Source of the DNA: Phyllostachys edulis
Taxonomy: Eukaryota; Streptophyta; Magnoliopsida; Poales; Poaceae
NCBI GenBank assembly: GCA_036346405.1
Contig: CM070566.1
Location: 50,347,268-50,411,267 of the forward strand
Direction: 5' to 3'
DNA length: 64,000 nt
Below the pieces are notes generated by a model that ran no database searches, was not told the DNA's origin, and was given only the letters and a program-made list of their open reading frames with translations. The position numbers were made by a program, and so were the translations under genes. This document shows, one piece after another, positions 33,078-45,414 of the stretch; position 1 is the stretch's first letter, and every line of letters starts with the position of its first letter.

Positions 33078-34811
33078 TGAAAGCATCTAGGCCCCTAAAA
33101 ATGGTTTTGGTAATTAATGATAATATGTGAATATGGGATTAACGTGTTTATTAAGTATGTGCAAGGTTTAATCGCATTGATGAACATGTTGAAGAAAAGA
33201 TGCATGCTAAAGGATAATATGGAGATCTACAAGGCTTAAAGACAAGGTACAAATAGTCTAGGATCCTTTTTCTATTTTACCGGTCTTAGGCGTATTGGTT
33301 GGAAGACCGGATCATAGGTTAAATGCCGTACTATTAAGGGGGATCACGACTAGTAGCTTGATAACTTCCTCTTGTGCCATATGGATCAATTTAGGATCAT
33401 GCATGCATTCAAAATTGGACTTGCATTTTAATTCGATAAACTACTGAGCCCTTACTCTGAAATCGGTAGTACCGTAGGTATTTCAGCGGTTGTACCGCAG
33501 TGTGGTTGTACCGGCATTAAGAGAGCGGTACAACCAATTGTCTTTACGTACGCCAAATGTTTTAAGCGTTAGATCTTGATCTAACGGCTCAGGTCAAGTG
33601 GGCTGTTCGGACCGCCTGAGTTGGTGATGATTGTGAATCGTTAGATCTCGATCCAACGGCTCAAAACAAGTGTGTTGTTCGGACCATCGCAACAGGATTC
33701 ATCTCAACCTTCCACGTGTCAAGATCGTGTGTTTTTTCTGATCGCGTGAGATGCGGTTGTCTGACGCGCCGTCTTGTGTACTACCGCACACCGGTCGTTC
33801 CGAAATTTTTATGGCGGTAGTATAAAAACAGAACGAGTGCATTTTCGCTCAGCGAACCTCTTTTGAGAATCGGACGTTCCGGCCACTAAATCGGATGAAC
33901 CGCACTCCGGTCGTTCCGATCGTAGTGTGGCGGTTGCAAAACTCCAGAGTGCATGCTTTTTCAGCTGAGGATAACCCTGATATCGGATGAACCGGAGCTG
34001 TGCCGGCGGTCGTACCGCTCCTCTATTCAACGGCTATGTCAGTGCATTTAATGCGTTTAAAAAGAGCCGTTCTTCTTTGCTTTTTGAAGGCGGTTGTACT
34101 GCGCGATGAATCTATGATTGTCTTAGAATTATTGAAAAGTGGGAAACTTCTCCCCAACAGTTGGATTGGTTGGTGGAGGCTATAAATACCTCCCCAACTA
34201 CTCAAGGTGGTGGTTACACAGCTCATTTATCATTCATAGCCCCTTGTGAGCATAGAGCATTCATTCTACTCCCCAATTCTCTTGCATTCATTGAAAGGGA
34301 GTTCAAGTGCATTCATTCTAGTTGATCCTTGTTGCACTTGAGTAACGTCAAGCGAAGATTGGTGATTTATTACTCTTGGAGTGTTGCCGCACTTCTAGAC
34401 GGCTTGGCGATCAAGCACGGAGATCTCTTCAAGAAGATTGTGAAGAGGCCCGGTGCAAATTTGTAAGTGGTTCGGTGTTCACCATCTCCGGAGCGGAGGA
34501 AGAACAACCATAGTAATTGAGGGAAGGCTTAATTCGTGGAGCCGGCTTGAGTGGTCAAGCTTCCTCAACGTGGACTAGTGAAGACTGGCAAGTCTTCGAT
34601 ACCACGGGAAAACATCTTTGTCTCATTGTGGTTATTTCTAGTCTTTACTCTCCCGCACTTATATTTCTAGCTTGTTTATTGTAATTGATTTGCTTAGCTA
34701 GAAGTGTAACTTGTTTAGACTTAGTTGTTAATTGGCCAAAATTGTTAAATTGCTAAAAAGTTTAAAAACCTCCTATTCACCCCCCTCTAGTCGGTTATCC
34801 TTGATCCTACA
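33078..34811 (+). repeat. Right LTR of the 16.7-kb copia
   Basis: The same 1734 bp length as the left LTR and nearly identical by eye, with TATAAATA at 34181-34188. Differences cluster in two patches (about 33757-33782 and 34070-34140) that remove CGGTTGTACCG palindromes still present on the left. Single changes elsewhere are often CG to TG or CA. Confidence 0.92.
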
Positions 34812-34952
34812 GCGCGGCTCGGTTCATGGTGGCGAGATGGTTCCAGCAACGCTCCGTGGAAAAGGACACACGCTTGAGGTAGAACACAGCGCTAGGATGA
34901 AGAATGTGGGGTCGATGAGAGGCAGAAATCACCGAAGGAGTGATGAACGGGC

Positions 34953-37900
34953 TATCACAGCCCCATTGTAATTATTATGCATCTCATGAGCACGTGTTTG
35001 GATTCTGGAGCATTTGCTCCAAATATTGCATTTGAAAATTTTGAATCAAAGTGAAACATTTAACTCAAAACGATGCTAGAAATAAAAACAGCAACCAATA
35101 CTCGAGAAGAACTCTGAGAAATAATTTATTTAAATCTTATAAAATTTATCATGAATAAATATAAATTTTCCCAAATTTTTAGATCCTAATTCAACCTTGA
35201 GATAATTCAAAAACAATCCAAAGACCTCTGCTGTAAAAGAATTTAAATAAGCAAATAAAACATGAGCAGTGAGGTTAGCAAATTTATATGTGTACTAGGT
35301 CATCCCAGGAACCTCTCTGAAAAATTTCAGATTTTTAGAAATTTATTTGCTATTTTTAAACCTCTAGTCAAAGTGGAGAAGTTTGATTTTCAAAACAGTC
35401 AAATGTTTGACTTGAACCGAACCCAAACGTTGCGACTTGACTCGACCCAGCCAACTTAAACACATTGCCCTGTGCCGCTACCACCCTGGGCCCGCTCATC
35501 AGACTCGTCCCCTACCTCCCGTTAGCATGCGCAGAGCGCGGGCGCCACGAGACCGAGACGTGCTGAAACGCCCAGTCGACGTCGTGGATCCACCGCCCAT
35601 TTCGGCCAACCCAGAGCTTCATCACTTCACACCATCTCTGTTTCTGTCTTTGCTCAAGCTTAAGCCCCCTCGCATGCCTCTTTCTCCCTCACTTCTCCTC
35701 TCGGGCATTGAGGGGAAGGACGCTCATGGGTGCAATACTCTCGGGTATGCTTCGCACCGACGTGTCCCTTCTCTTCTACATTCCTCGCCGTATTCATTTT
35801 TGCTAATGCGAGCCTTTGATTTTGCTTGTAGCACCCGGAACGTAATCGTTGTCCAGCACCGGTGGACGCGCACCGAAAGCACCACCATGCCTTTTAGCCT
35901 TTCCGGTGAGCCATTTTCCCTCTTAGGTGCGTCACCTTGTGTTCTGGGGTATAAGAATGATTTCCCCTCAACTCTTTTCGCTAATGCTTCACAGGAACTC
36001 GTGAATTTTGAAGTTGCTCCTCACTCGGTCGAAAACCCTAGCTTCATCCCCATCTCCGATGTGGTAATGCATTCTTCGATTCTTTGTTGTGACACCATCA
36101 CCTTGACCTTCTCAAGCATTCCCGACCATTCATTGCCCTTCTCTTTATGCAGATTGTCCTCCCCTCGTGAATCCTAGCGTCGTAGTTGCCATTGACGCCG
36201 TCAAGCCTCCACTGAGCCTCTCCAGCCACCATCTCCACTCTGGTAGGCTCCCTAGACCTTGTATTATCACATGCACGCGATAGTTGGCTCAATACGACAT
36301 CGAGTCGTCATAGCCACATTGGCCCGTAGCTCACCGCTACCCATCTCCAGCGCACTGCTGCTACACGCCGCCGTCAGGGTCGCCACCAGTACTGGAAAGT
36401 GCACAAGGTTATTAGGATTCTATTTCTGGCCTCTTTTCGCACCGCCGAGGTCCACATCGCTGGCGGCGAGCCCGACAGTAAAACCCGTGCGTTTTCTGCT
36501 TTGTCGGATTTCCGACGATTACTGTAGCTCATCATTAGCATTAAGTCGTTGTCGGATTAGTTATAAGTGTTCATTAGATGACGTTTAGTTGTAGCTAATG
36601 TTTCCCTGATCAATGGGGTCCATGAACAGAGAACGAGAGGATTTAATACCTGGTTTCGTATCGAGTCAATGACAATAGGGACCCACCTGTCAGTAGGCTT
36701 TTAATTCGGAAATTTAATGAAAAAGAATACTATGTAGTAGACCCCGCATGTCAGTGGTAGAGGCTAGGTTTAGCTCGGGTATAAAAAGTATTAAATGCAT
36801 TTGGAATTTCCGAAGTGATTTATTTTTGCACTAAAAATTCAAATAACTTCAAAAATTCATAACTAATTCAAATTAACCCCAAATTGAGTAAATCAATTTT
36901 ATTGGCTTCCATTTTTATTGTACTATAACTTAGAATAGGTTTGAAACTTGCCACTACCACAGAAAATTTCAGAATTTGAATTAAATTCGGTAAAGAATTA
37001 TTTTTACACTAAAAATGGAATTAACTTCAAAAATTCATAGAAAATTCATTTGAACTCCAAATAGGGTGATTCAATTTTTATTGATCATATATTTTTGTTA
37101 TATTTCATGCCATGTAAAGCTTACCCCCACCACTATTCTGCAATTTTTGCTAAAACAATTAATTCGAATGAATAGTAACAGAACCTGATTTTTTCAGCAT
37201 TTTCTCAATTGCTAATTTTCAAACGACTATAACTTTCACATACAAACTTCAATTGAAATAATTATTCCACCTAAATTCATGATCTCACTACTGTATAAAT
37301 TTCCTACATTTTTTAGCACTTCGAATTTTTCGGCTTTTCTCGAGGTTTATTCAATATCGTCTTTCTATAGATTCCGAAGTGCCAAAAGTAAATGATTACA
37401 CAACCGAGAGCGAACAATTGGAATACCAGCAAGGCAAGCATCATTTGAATTTTATTCTTGCATCTTGTTGATCCCAAGTTTTGCTAAGTTAGTATTTTGA
37501 ATTGCAATGACACTTGCTTGCATGCTATTTTTGTATATCGATGTTTTTGTGAGTTAGTTATGTCCTACTCTTGCTAATTATCCTTGATATTTCCATTACA
37601 TATATGCTTAAGATTAGATGTTTGTGATGATATATCTATTATATATGTGTAAGCTTAGCCGTGCGGGTCTAGAGAATGTGTTAGTTCGATGGACGGGATT
37701 ATCCCGTTGATCGTGGGAAACACCTCACACTTATCTTTTATGTTTTTGGTCCAGATCTTCTAATCTGGCTGTTAAGTTTAAATTTGTCAAAATTAAAAGT
37801 GATTTGGGTCCGGACAAGTGGTTAAGTAGTGTGGGTGCCTTCGTGCACGAGACTCGGGTATTGTGGTAGTCTTGTCTGGACCATTAAGGACCGAAATTTG

Positions 37901-39040
37901 TGCCGTCGTTAATTCAAGTAACACTCGTATTACCACACGCCGAGTTGGGAGCTGGTTTGGTCAAGTAAGGGGAGGGTCTTGTTGGGTTGAGTCACAGGTG
38001 GTGTGAGGACATGTATGTTCGATCATACATTCGTAGGATCTGATGTAATTTTCTATAATGTGCATGTGTGCACTATTTTTCTTTCTTTACATTGCATCGG
38101 TATACCCAACACAACTTGCTTGCCCGCTTAGCAAGCTCTATCAGTAGCTTGTACTGAGTTGAGGTTCATCTCGTAAGGGTGATTCAACTCAATGGGGTCA
38201 TCTTGCTAAAAAGTACTGAATCTCAATTTTCCCAACCGGCATACCTTAGGAAGTGTGTCATTATCCGGAGGCTTACGAGCTAATCGAGTCATGTGGGTAA
38301 AGTAGTGCTCTCCTGCAGGGATTAATCTAATCGAGTCATGTGGGCTGCCACTTTGGTATCATTTGATCTATATGTATATGAATGTATATCTCTGTCACTT
38401 GTTTTCCTTTGCTAAAAATCTGTTTTCTAAATGGCAATTGCAAACTAGTATGTGTAGAGATAAAAATTGTTGTGTTTTCTGCAAAACTAAGCCACTAATG
38501 TCTCTCTTCTGGATATCCCCTAGCATGTATAATTTTTATTTTGTGTAAGACTTGCGAGTACATTTTGTACTTAACCCGTTACTACTTGTTCAGGTGAGCA
38601 TAACTTCACGCTCGATCAATTCGTTAGCGCCGATTTCGGTGACGCTAACAAATAGTGTTGTTTCTAACTCCCAATCGGTTGCCTTGGGTTTTGGGCACAC
38701 CTCGCTGGGCCTTTTGGTTTATATTATTTGCTTCCGCTGCTACTTAATGTTGATCTTTGAATTTAGCCGATCGGCCGCTTTTGTAATAGTTGTAACTTAA
38801 GTATTATTGTTGTATACTACTTGATTATTATGTTGTATGCCTTGTGTATAACTTTGAATAACGTTGATGAGGATATGTGTGTGTTGGTTGTTGATCTTGG
38901 GAGCCAACACGGGACACATATTCGCTGTTTTGAAATTACTTTTAACTCGTTTGAGTGTGGACGTGGGTTGTTGGAGAACCGGCTACCATATAGAACTTGC
39001 AGATGAGCAGTATACATGGTATCCGTCGCTCTAGCTTACT
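34953..39040. mobile_element. Candidate large solo LTR (gypsy-like)
   Basis: The inverted-repeat arm stops at 34952. The next DNA starts TATCACAGCCCCATTG, then has AT-rich, GC-rich (35430-36180) and again AT-rich blocks, as grass gypsy LTRs often do. CGGGC occurs on both sides (34948-34952 and 39041-39045) as a possible 5-bp target duplication. The ends are not perfect TG...CA; TA at the left could be a mutated TG. No gag or pol signal is present. ORFs at 35437-36177 and 36259-36588 have no domain pattern. Confidence 0.45.
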
Positions 39041-39045
39041 CGGGC

Positions 39046-40165
39046 CCTCTTACTTAAATAGAGTTAAATGAAATTTCAGTTCTCTGAGGCCCAGAGTTAT
39101 TTCCATAAGACCAGAAAGGCCTCGATCTTACAGAAATAACCTGGGGGTCCTCGCACAGGCGGCGAAGGGCGGTGGCCGAAGAGGAGAGTGAAGAAGAAGA
39201 TCTCGATGCCCGAAGGAAGAAACACGAAATCAACAGGTGGGAATTGTATATCGGGCAACAGGACACAAGGTGACGCGGTCCAATCCGCGAGAGACTCACC
39301 AAAGTGACGGGGAACGCGAAGGAGGCGTTTTAGGTGTCGCGGGCTCAGCCGGACACGAGGAAGATGCAGACCGACGCCGTCAATCCAGAGCTCGAGGACT
39401 CTAATGGGTGGTAGCACATGGTGCGGCCGGAGACGAAAGAGATGAAAAGAGCGCCTGCGACAACCGACACCTCGTCTTCGCGTTCCTCGCCTCCTCGGTG
39501 AGTTCCTCACCAATTCTGTCATGTCATCCCATGTTCTAGTCCCTAATCTACACTTCCCCTCTTGCGGTTGAGTTTGGATCACTATGCATCGAGATCGACT
39601 TCATCTCTCTCCTCTTCGTCTGCCGCCCTTCGCCGCTCGTTCCTCGCTCCTCCGGTGAGTTCCACCGCTCATCGACCCCATGTTCTTCATCCCGGCGACG
39701 CGTTCTACCTCATGCACGTGTCCTTTTCCATGGAGCATCCCCGGAACCATCTCGCCACCGTGAACCGATCCGCGCCGCCACCGGCCAACTCTAACCACCT
39801 TCGGTGTCCGCATCCACATTACCACCTTTGCCTTGTCATCCTCTCCCAGTTTTGCTCCTCCGCGCACGCCACTTCGAACCGTAGCGCCGGCGACCACCCG
39901 AGCACGTCAGCGACCATGTCAAGCCAGGGCAGCTCCGTCCCTCCCAGGGATGGACTAGGCGCCTCCGTCCACCGGTGGTGAGGACGAGGCGATGTGGCGG
40001 CACGAGAGCCGTCTGTCCTACCCACGGACAGTGTCGAGCGCCAGTTTTCACGTCACATGAGAGCCGTCCGTACCACCCACGGATGGTGTTGAGCGTCAGT
40101 TTTGCAAAAACGGTGCCGCTAAAAATGCTCCAAACAGTGCTATTTCAGCAAAAAAAAATAAATCA
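39046..40165. other. Centre and right arm of the split inverted-repeat element
   Basis: The centre (39046-39600) has a minus-strand ORF of 161 codons (39097-39582) with no recognised domain. 39650-40150 is the right arm, the reverse complement of 17775-18109 plus 34817-34952. The AATAGCACTGTTTGGAGC word marks the outer end on both sides. Confidence 0.5.
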
Positions 40166-41085
40166 AAGAGCTTCCTTGTCCAAATACTGGCAAATGCACA
40201 AGCACAACCCGTCAATTAGGAAGACCTAGGAGGAATCTTTGCTTCCGTTTGGTCGAGGACAAGTCAGGTAACACGTTGAAAGATTGAAGACTTATTTGGT
40301 TGGTGCCCTGGCCTCTATGCTTGGGAATAAGTGGTGCCTGAAGGTAGCCTGGAAAGTAGATTTTTGTCTGGCCAGACAAACCTGCGGATGTAGTGTTTGG
40401 TTAGAGACCTGGGCCTGAAGATAACATAAAATAAAAAAAAATAACATTTTGACAATGGGAACGCTTCTTGGTTTATTCGATAATCTCTTTTCTAATTGCC
40501 TCCGCTAGAAATTTAACGTATCATTTCTTTGATAAACAGGCTCGGAGGAGGTGAGCTTTGGTTGCCTGAGCCAGGCATCGCTTTTCGTTGCCTGGGCCTG
40601 GTTTAGCTGCTTGTGCCAGGGAGATTCTCAGGCCTAGAACCAAACACATTACTGGCAGATTCCTGGCGTTGTCCGGGCCAGGCAGATGTCCCTCAGGTAC
40701 GCATCCAAACAGGCCCTGAGTTGGTCGCCAGTGACAATTACTGAAACTTCAGTACAACACAAATCATTTGAGCAACACTGGCTTATCTCACTTAAGGCAC
40801 CCATTAGTAACGCACAAACATGCGACTACATAATTTACAGGAACTAGATTAGATTAGCAGTCAAGAGCTTTTTCCAACAGGCAAATGTGACTTGAAACCG
40901 GGGATCAATCACAAATATATCCATTTAACATTTATAGACTCTGTTTACAGTTCTTAAAACATTAGTTCTAGACTAGAATTCGATAATTCAGAAGAGGAAA
41001 CTCATACAGAACAGTCTGACAACATCGAACTTTCTTAGCTGCTACTGCCTCCATGTATGACAAATCTCTGGAACTGGCTCGGTTT
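40166..41085. other. Region between the inverted-repeat element and the RAMP4-like gene
   Basis: Holds CCTGG / CCAGG-rich sequence ending at about 40720 with CCAAACAGGCCC, the reverse complement of GGGCCTGTTTGG, a common start of grass Tourist-type MITEs. A matching left end was not settled. The rest is the 3' UTR side of the minus-strand gene. Confidence 0.4.
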
Positions 41086-43514
41086 TTAAGCCATCCCGCC
41101 GCTAGTCGCCGTCCTGATTATCTGAAACAAAGCTGCAGAGACACAAGAGGTGTAGCGTGTTAAAAGCAGAGGCAATGCAATTGAGCTCTTTCCTGTTCAG
41201 ATTACTACTTTACCACCAACCATACTAAGAAAAAACAATTCATGTTGCTGTCAACGTAGAGGCAGTAAACAAACTACAAGTTCCGTGTGGATAAGCAGGA
41301 AAATGGCAAAACTATGCAACAGAAGTTCAGTAAAATCATGTTATGCGTGTGCACTGTGCAGTGTTAGATTTGTTGGTTGCTATCCTGTACAACCTTAGTT
41401 ATGCTGCTCCTCTGTCAATCGAAAGATTTGTTAGCATGTTGCAATAGCCTAGAATTCGAGATGAAAGGACTAGTCAAGAAACTAAGTCACTAAATTACCT
41501 ATAACAAGAAGAATACTCGAGACATAACAAGCACTAGTAATAAGCTAGATCAATCTCAAACAGAGTACCACTATGAGCATCTTAACCACGATCACGTTCA
41601 ATTCAGGACTCTAAAGATAAGAATATCTTCTCAGTATGTTTACATGGAACATGAATGAACAAAAAGTGTTTGTAGTCATGAAGGTTATATCATATTCATT
41701 ATCTTTTGAAAGCAAAATGGCTGATAATAATATGTTATGTTATGTAGGTGTGCATTCTAAAGGAACACTGCACAAGTGGTAGCAAATAGATCACATAAAA
41801 TATTTAGAGAAGGTTGGAAGGCATACATGATCCGATGACCACAAAGATGAAGAATCCAAGCACTATAGGTCCAACAGGATAGTCATTCCCCTTCTTCACA
41901 GTGGTTTCGGGCACTGAACCCCTCTTGGTGATGTTCTTCTGGAACTTCGCAGTCTTCCTGTCAGCAAGGCGCCTTGAAGTAGTCTGCCCATACAAAAAGC
42001 CCACCATTGAGCATACATAAATATTCATACTTAATCTGCTAGCTACTTTACATCCATCAAGGGTCAAATAATAAATAGCAAATATATCAGTAGATTATTC
42101 CAGTTTCGTGCAGTTGTCAGTTAAAGTAAGAAAAGTGATAATCCACGATGGTGCTATCTCTATGTCACAACATACTCTTCCATCCTAAATCAAACGGTGC
42201 TAGTTCAATAACCACCAACTACCATTCCAAGGTAATATACTCCACATTAGTATTTCATTACATTGAATCACATTGCCCAAAAATTGTGAAACCACAATGC
42301 TACACACTAAAGAGTTAGTTGCATAGCATCTTTGTGCGCAAAAGGTAACCAAATGTACAAAATAGGTTTGCCAAAACCTAACCTCGACAATGTCTACATC
42401 GCCCTTGAAAGCACAACTTTCGTACCAATGTTTATCAGGGTGGCAGGCCAGTAATTATTCCACCTGCAACATGCTACGAAGGCTTGGTTTTCACTAGCAA
42501 ATTACATTGCAAACACTTTGAACTCCTAACATGAATCTTGGTAACAGGTTGCAAGTGCAGGTTTCCGATACACGGTGTTCCTTGCTAGACAAGGTTCAGC
42601 ATTACAACCCACAAATTGAACTTGACCAAATTCTGGGCTCTCTTGGTTGCTTTAGTTAGAAGCAGCTACCTATAATCAATGGGGCATCCTTCCCTTCTTT
42701 CTCAGAGAAGCTACGTGAGACGAGCAATGGTCAAGATGCATTACCCATAGCCTGTGCAACTCTAAGCAATTTAGCAGGTTTTACTTTTACCTAAAACCAG
42801 TCCTTGAGAAGAATCAAGGAACCACTGATACTTATAACCATTCTCTTAATTCCACCAACCCCATCCCCAAGTAGGAAGTCTTATGACTTATCCAAAAAAA
42901 AAAAACTCTACGTCAGGAATCATCACCACCACCAGACTCCAAGAGAAAGGTTTTACCAATTATAGGCAACATTTCTACGTGAGAGAAATCATCAACATCT
43001 ACTACCGCTAAAGGCTTACTCCAAGACAAAGGCTTAAGGCAGAATTGAGTTACAACATAAGCATCTCTTTTCATCAATCACCATCTCGATAATTTAGCCC
43101 AATCAAACCCCCTCTACCTGCCGATTTAGATCCCCTGATCCATCCACACTGCAAGAAAGAAACTAAAGAATCTGATCCCATAAAGCTCCAACCGTCCACC
43201 CCTCCCTCGCTAAAGGTAAAAAATCCCCCAAGAACTAATCGCAATTCGAGCCACTCCTAGATCCAAACCGCGCAAAAGCAACGCGTCACACAAGGAATGG
43301 TAGCTCTCTCTCCCTCGAACCGAACCAAAACGAAAAAGAACAAGACCGGAAGGAACCAAGAACACGAAGGGACCATAGCGAAAGGCAAGATCTCCCACGC
43401 AGATCTTGATCGGATCGGGATCCCACCCAGACGACCCTACCGGCTACCGATTCAGTCACCAACAAGGCAAAATCTCCTCTGCTCTACGTGGGAAATTTCG
43501 GATCTGCTTACCAT
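41086..43514 (-). CDS. SERP/RAMP4-type stress-associated ER membrane protein
   Basis: Three coding exons: 43512-43514 (only the ATG), 41827-41983 and 41086-41132. Together they give 207 nt and 68 residues, the standard length. Splice sites are ATG/GTAAGC, GGGCAG/ACTACT, TCAT/GTATGC and TGCAG/CTTTG. The protein starts MTTSRRLADRKTAKFQKNIT, continues KRGSVPETTVKKG and has one C-terminal membrane helix (YPVGPIVLGFFIFVVIGS) followed by LFQIIRTATSGGMA. This is the plant form of RAMP4/SERP1, a tail-anchored protein at the Sec61 translocon that helps membrane-protein folding under ER stress. The product is nearly invariant across plants, so the gene is very likely functional. The first intron, 1528 bp, directly follows the start codon. 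Confidence 0.93.
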
Positions 43515-43651
43515 CTCCGCTTCGCGTGGGTGGTCTCCGGTGGTCTCGCTTCGCTGGAGTGAGGAGGCGTCGGAGACGGCGGCGAGGCGAGGCGAGGCGA
43601 GCAGTGGAGAAGCGCACGGCAGTGTTGCCAGTTTGGGACAAGCAGGGGCGG

Positions 43652-43659
43652 TTTTATAG
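43652..43659 (-). promoter_or_regulatory. TATA box of the RAMP4-like gene
   Basis: Minus-strand CTATAAAAC lies about 140 bases before the ATG, leaving room for a leader of roughly 110 bases. The leader is GC-rich with GGCGA repeats (43580-43600). Confidence 0.6.
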
Positions 43660-43826
43660 AAAAGAGGCGGGCGGGCGAGCCGGTCGCTCTGGCCTCTGCG
43701 TGGACCGCGTCAGTGCGTGGACCGTGAGGCGGTCGGTTTCCGTGGACCGGGAGGATCTGGGCCGTACGTATTTCCTCGAGATCCGTGCGTTGTTGCTTTG
43801 CGTTAGTGTGTACTTGTGTACAATCT

Positions 43827-44202
43827 TTTTTTAATAATATTAATTTAAAAGATAATTACAAAATTAAATAGTCATAATTTCTTTTACAAAAGTAGGTGCT
43901 TGTCTCTATTCACAAAAGTAGGTGCGACAGACTCCTGTCGCATTTAAAATGACGACCCAGTCGTCAATTGGAACGACGACCCAGTCGCCAATTGGAACAA
44001 TGAAGGAGGTTTCTGTCGCCAGTGCCATTCGAATTGGCGACAGGAGTTCTGTCGTCAATTGAACAGGCGATATGGGGGTTTGTCGTTTTTTATTTATGTC
44101 TAGAGAAAAAAAAACTAGGCATCTATTTTTGTAAAAAAAATTCGGACTATTTAATTTTGAAATTATCTTTTAAAATAATGTATATATATTTTTTAAAAAT
44201 CC
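43827..44202. mobile_element. MITE with 11-bp target duplication
   Basis: GTGTACAATCT flanks both sides (43816-43826 and 44203-44213). The arms are inverted copies (TTAAAAGATAATT.CAAAATTAAATAGTC and ACAAAA.TAG.TGC). The centre holds GACGACCCAGTCG repeats. A 9-11 bp duplication points to a Mutator-type MITE. It lies about 170 bases upstream of the RAMP4-like TATA box. Confidence 0.72.
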
Positions 44203-44213
44203 GTGTACAATCT

Positions 44214-45253
44214 ATCCAGCTGAGCTGTGAGATTCTTTTTTGAGTAGGATTGTTTCCCATGTGGATATGTGGATACGGATAAGTGATGACCAGACCAGAA
44301 ATCACTGTCCTTGAAACAAACAGTATGTGTAGGATCTGGATTCTCTCTGTTACAACACAGAACATTGAGGTAGCATCAGCACATATTTACTGTGAAGATT
44401 TACTGTTCTCTTTGCTACTGTAGCACTTGCCTAGACTGTATATTTTGGAGCGTCCGGTGAAAACAATACCCTAATGCTAGTCACCATGAATCCTTTGTAT
44501 TTTTTTTTTCAATGCAGATGATTCGTTTCCGTATGTATATTGTTTTCAGGAAAGGAAAAGCCTTTTTTTTTTGTCCAGTATTAGATAGAACAGACATCGT
44601 ACTAGCGCATCACATTTTGTTCACAGGCTTAACAGAAAATGGAAAAGAATTTTGAGCTAAACATGGTGTTTTACTTGTACCATGTAGATCGCAGAGTCAG
44701 AGCTTCCGGTGGATAGGCTTGGTGCACCCAGCGGTGGCTGGAACCTTCTCTGCTCTGCGCGTGGTCTTAGATTGTCAGGGTTTGACTTGGCTCGCCGTCC
44801 GCCCGACCCCAACTTGGATTCGGTAATACTTACTGGTCTTCGTTGTACTACGACCGACGTGCCATTGACTTGTTCACCACGACCAAACCCATTTTTTTTA
44901 AGGTGGTCTCTCGACTTGTTCACGATCTGCCAGATCGCCAAACCAGACGAGATGAGCAAGCCTGTCGCGTACTGTTTTAGTGTTTCGATAAAAAAATAAT
45001 CCCGTGCCGGCAGTGTAAATCCTAGCTAAGCATGGGGCAAACCATGCGGTGTAAACTAAGCTCGTTCGTTAATCTCAAAGAAAAGAGATCATCCGCTGCG
45101 TTGCAAGGCGAACCTAGAGTAAAAAAATGAGTGCGGTGTCTTTGTTGAACTGAGCAGCAGCACAAGCAATCAAACATTAAACTTCTCTACTAAAAACTGA
45201 AATTTGTGTCTTTTGGATCCGTCCCTATTAGGTTGCGCTCGTTGTAGCATAGG
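44214..45253. other. Intergenic, no gene seen
   Basis: Only short ORFs. A GC-richer patch at 44690-44960 shows no domain in either direction. Confidence 0.4.
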
Positions 45254-45262
45254 GTAGGCGAT

Positions 45263-45414
45263 AAAAATAAATTCTATGAGACCCCGTCTCCGTAAGACCC
45301 CTCCTTCCGCACCGTTAGATCTTTTCCCCTCATGTTGGTACAATGCATATGAGGAAAGATCTAATGGTGCGGAGGGAAAGGTCTCACGGAAGCGAGGCCA
45401 TAGAATTTATTTCC
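45263..45414. mobile_element. 152-bp hairpin MITE with 9-bp target duplication
   Basis: GTAGGCGAT stands on both sides (45254-45262 and 45415-45423). The element is almost one hairpin. AAATAAATTCTATG at the left faces its complement at the right, and inner words CCGCACC and TTAGATCTTT are also mirrored. A 9-bp duplication is typical of the Mutator superfamily. The two arms meet near CATGTTGGTACAATGCATATG. Confidence 0.82.

Larger units (their letters stand above)
18110..34811 (+). mobile_element. 16.7-kb Ty1/copia LTR retrotransposon, sirevirus (SIRE/Maximus) type
   Basis: Two 1734-bp LTRs (18110-19843 and 33078-34811) begin TGAAAGCATCTA and end GATCCTACA. GCGCG flanks both sides (18105-18109 and 34812-34816), a perfect 5-bp target duplication. 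A primer site follows the left LTR and a purine tract precedes the right one. Inside are a truncated gag, an embedded piece of a second copia, an intact pol ORF, an extra ORF after pol, and several purine tracts of the AAAGGGGGAG kind. Long LTRs, repeated purine tracts and a long region after pol are marks of the sirevirus lineage. Gag is broken, so this copy is not autonomous even though pol is open. Confidence 0.92.
17775..40165. mobile_element. Small long-arm inverted-repeat element (MULE-like), split by two insertions
   Basis: The left arm, 17775-18109 joined to 34817-34952, is similar, reverse-complemented, to about 39650-40150 on the right. Shared landmarks in order are AATAGCACTGTTTGGAGC, GACGGACGG-type repeats, CACCGGTGGACGGAGGCGCC, a GAGATGGTTCC segment and GGGGTCGATGAG. 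Arms of about 470-500 bp and a unique centre at about 39046-39600 give an original element of roughly 1.6 kb. Long arms suggest a Mutator-like or foldback element. I could not find a convincing target duplication, so the class is uncertain. The continuity of the left arm across the copia insertion independently confirms the copia boundaries. Confidence 0.6.

Noticed and set aside
35437..36588. ORFs of 246 and 109 codons
   Set aside because: They lie in the GC-rich block of the candidate solo LTR and have no recognisable pattern.
40221..40720. Tourist-type MITE
   Set aside because: The right end resembles GGGCCTGTTTGG in reverse, but no matching left end or target duplication was found.
43297..43834. 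Plus-strand ORFs of 120 and 142 codons
   Set aside because: Antisense to the RAMP4-like 5' exon and promoter, with no domain.
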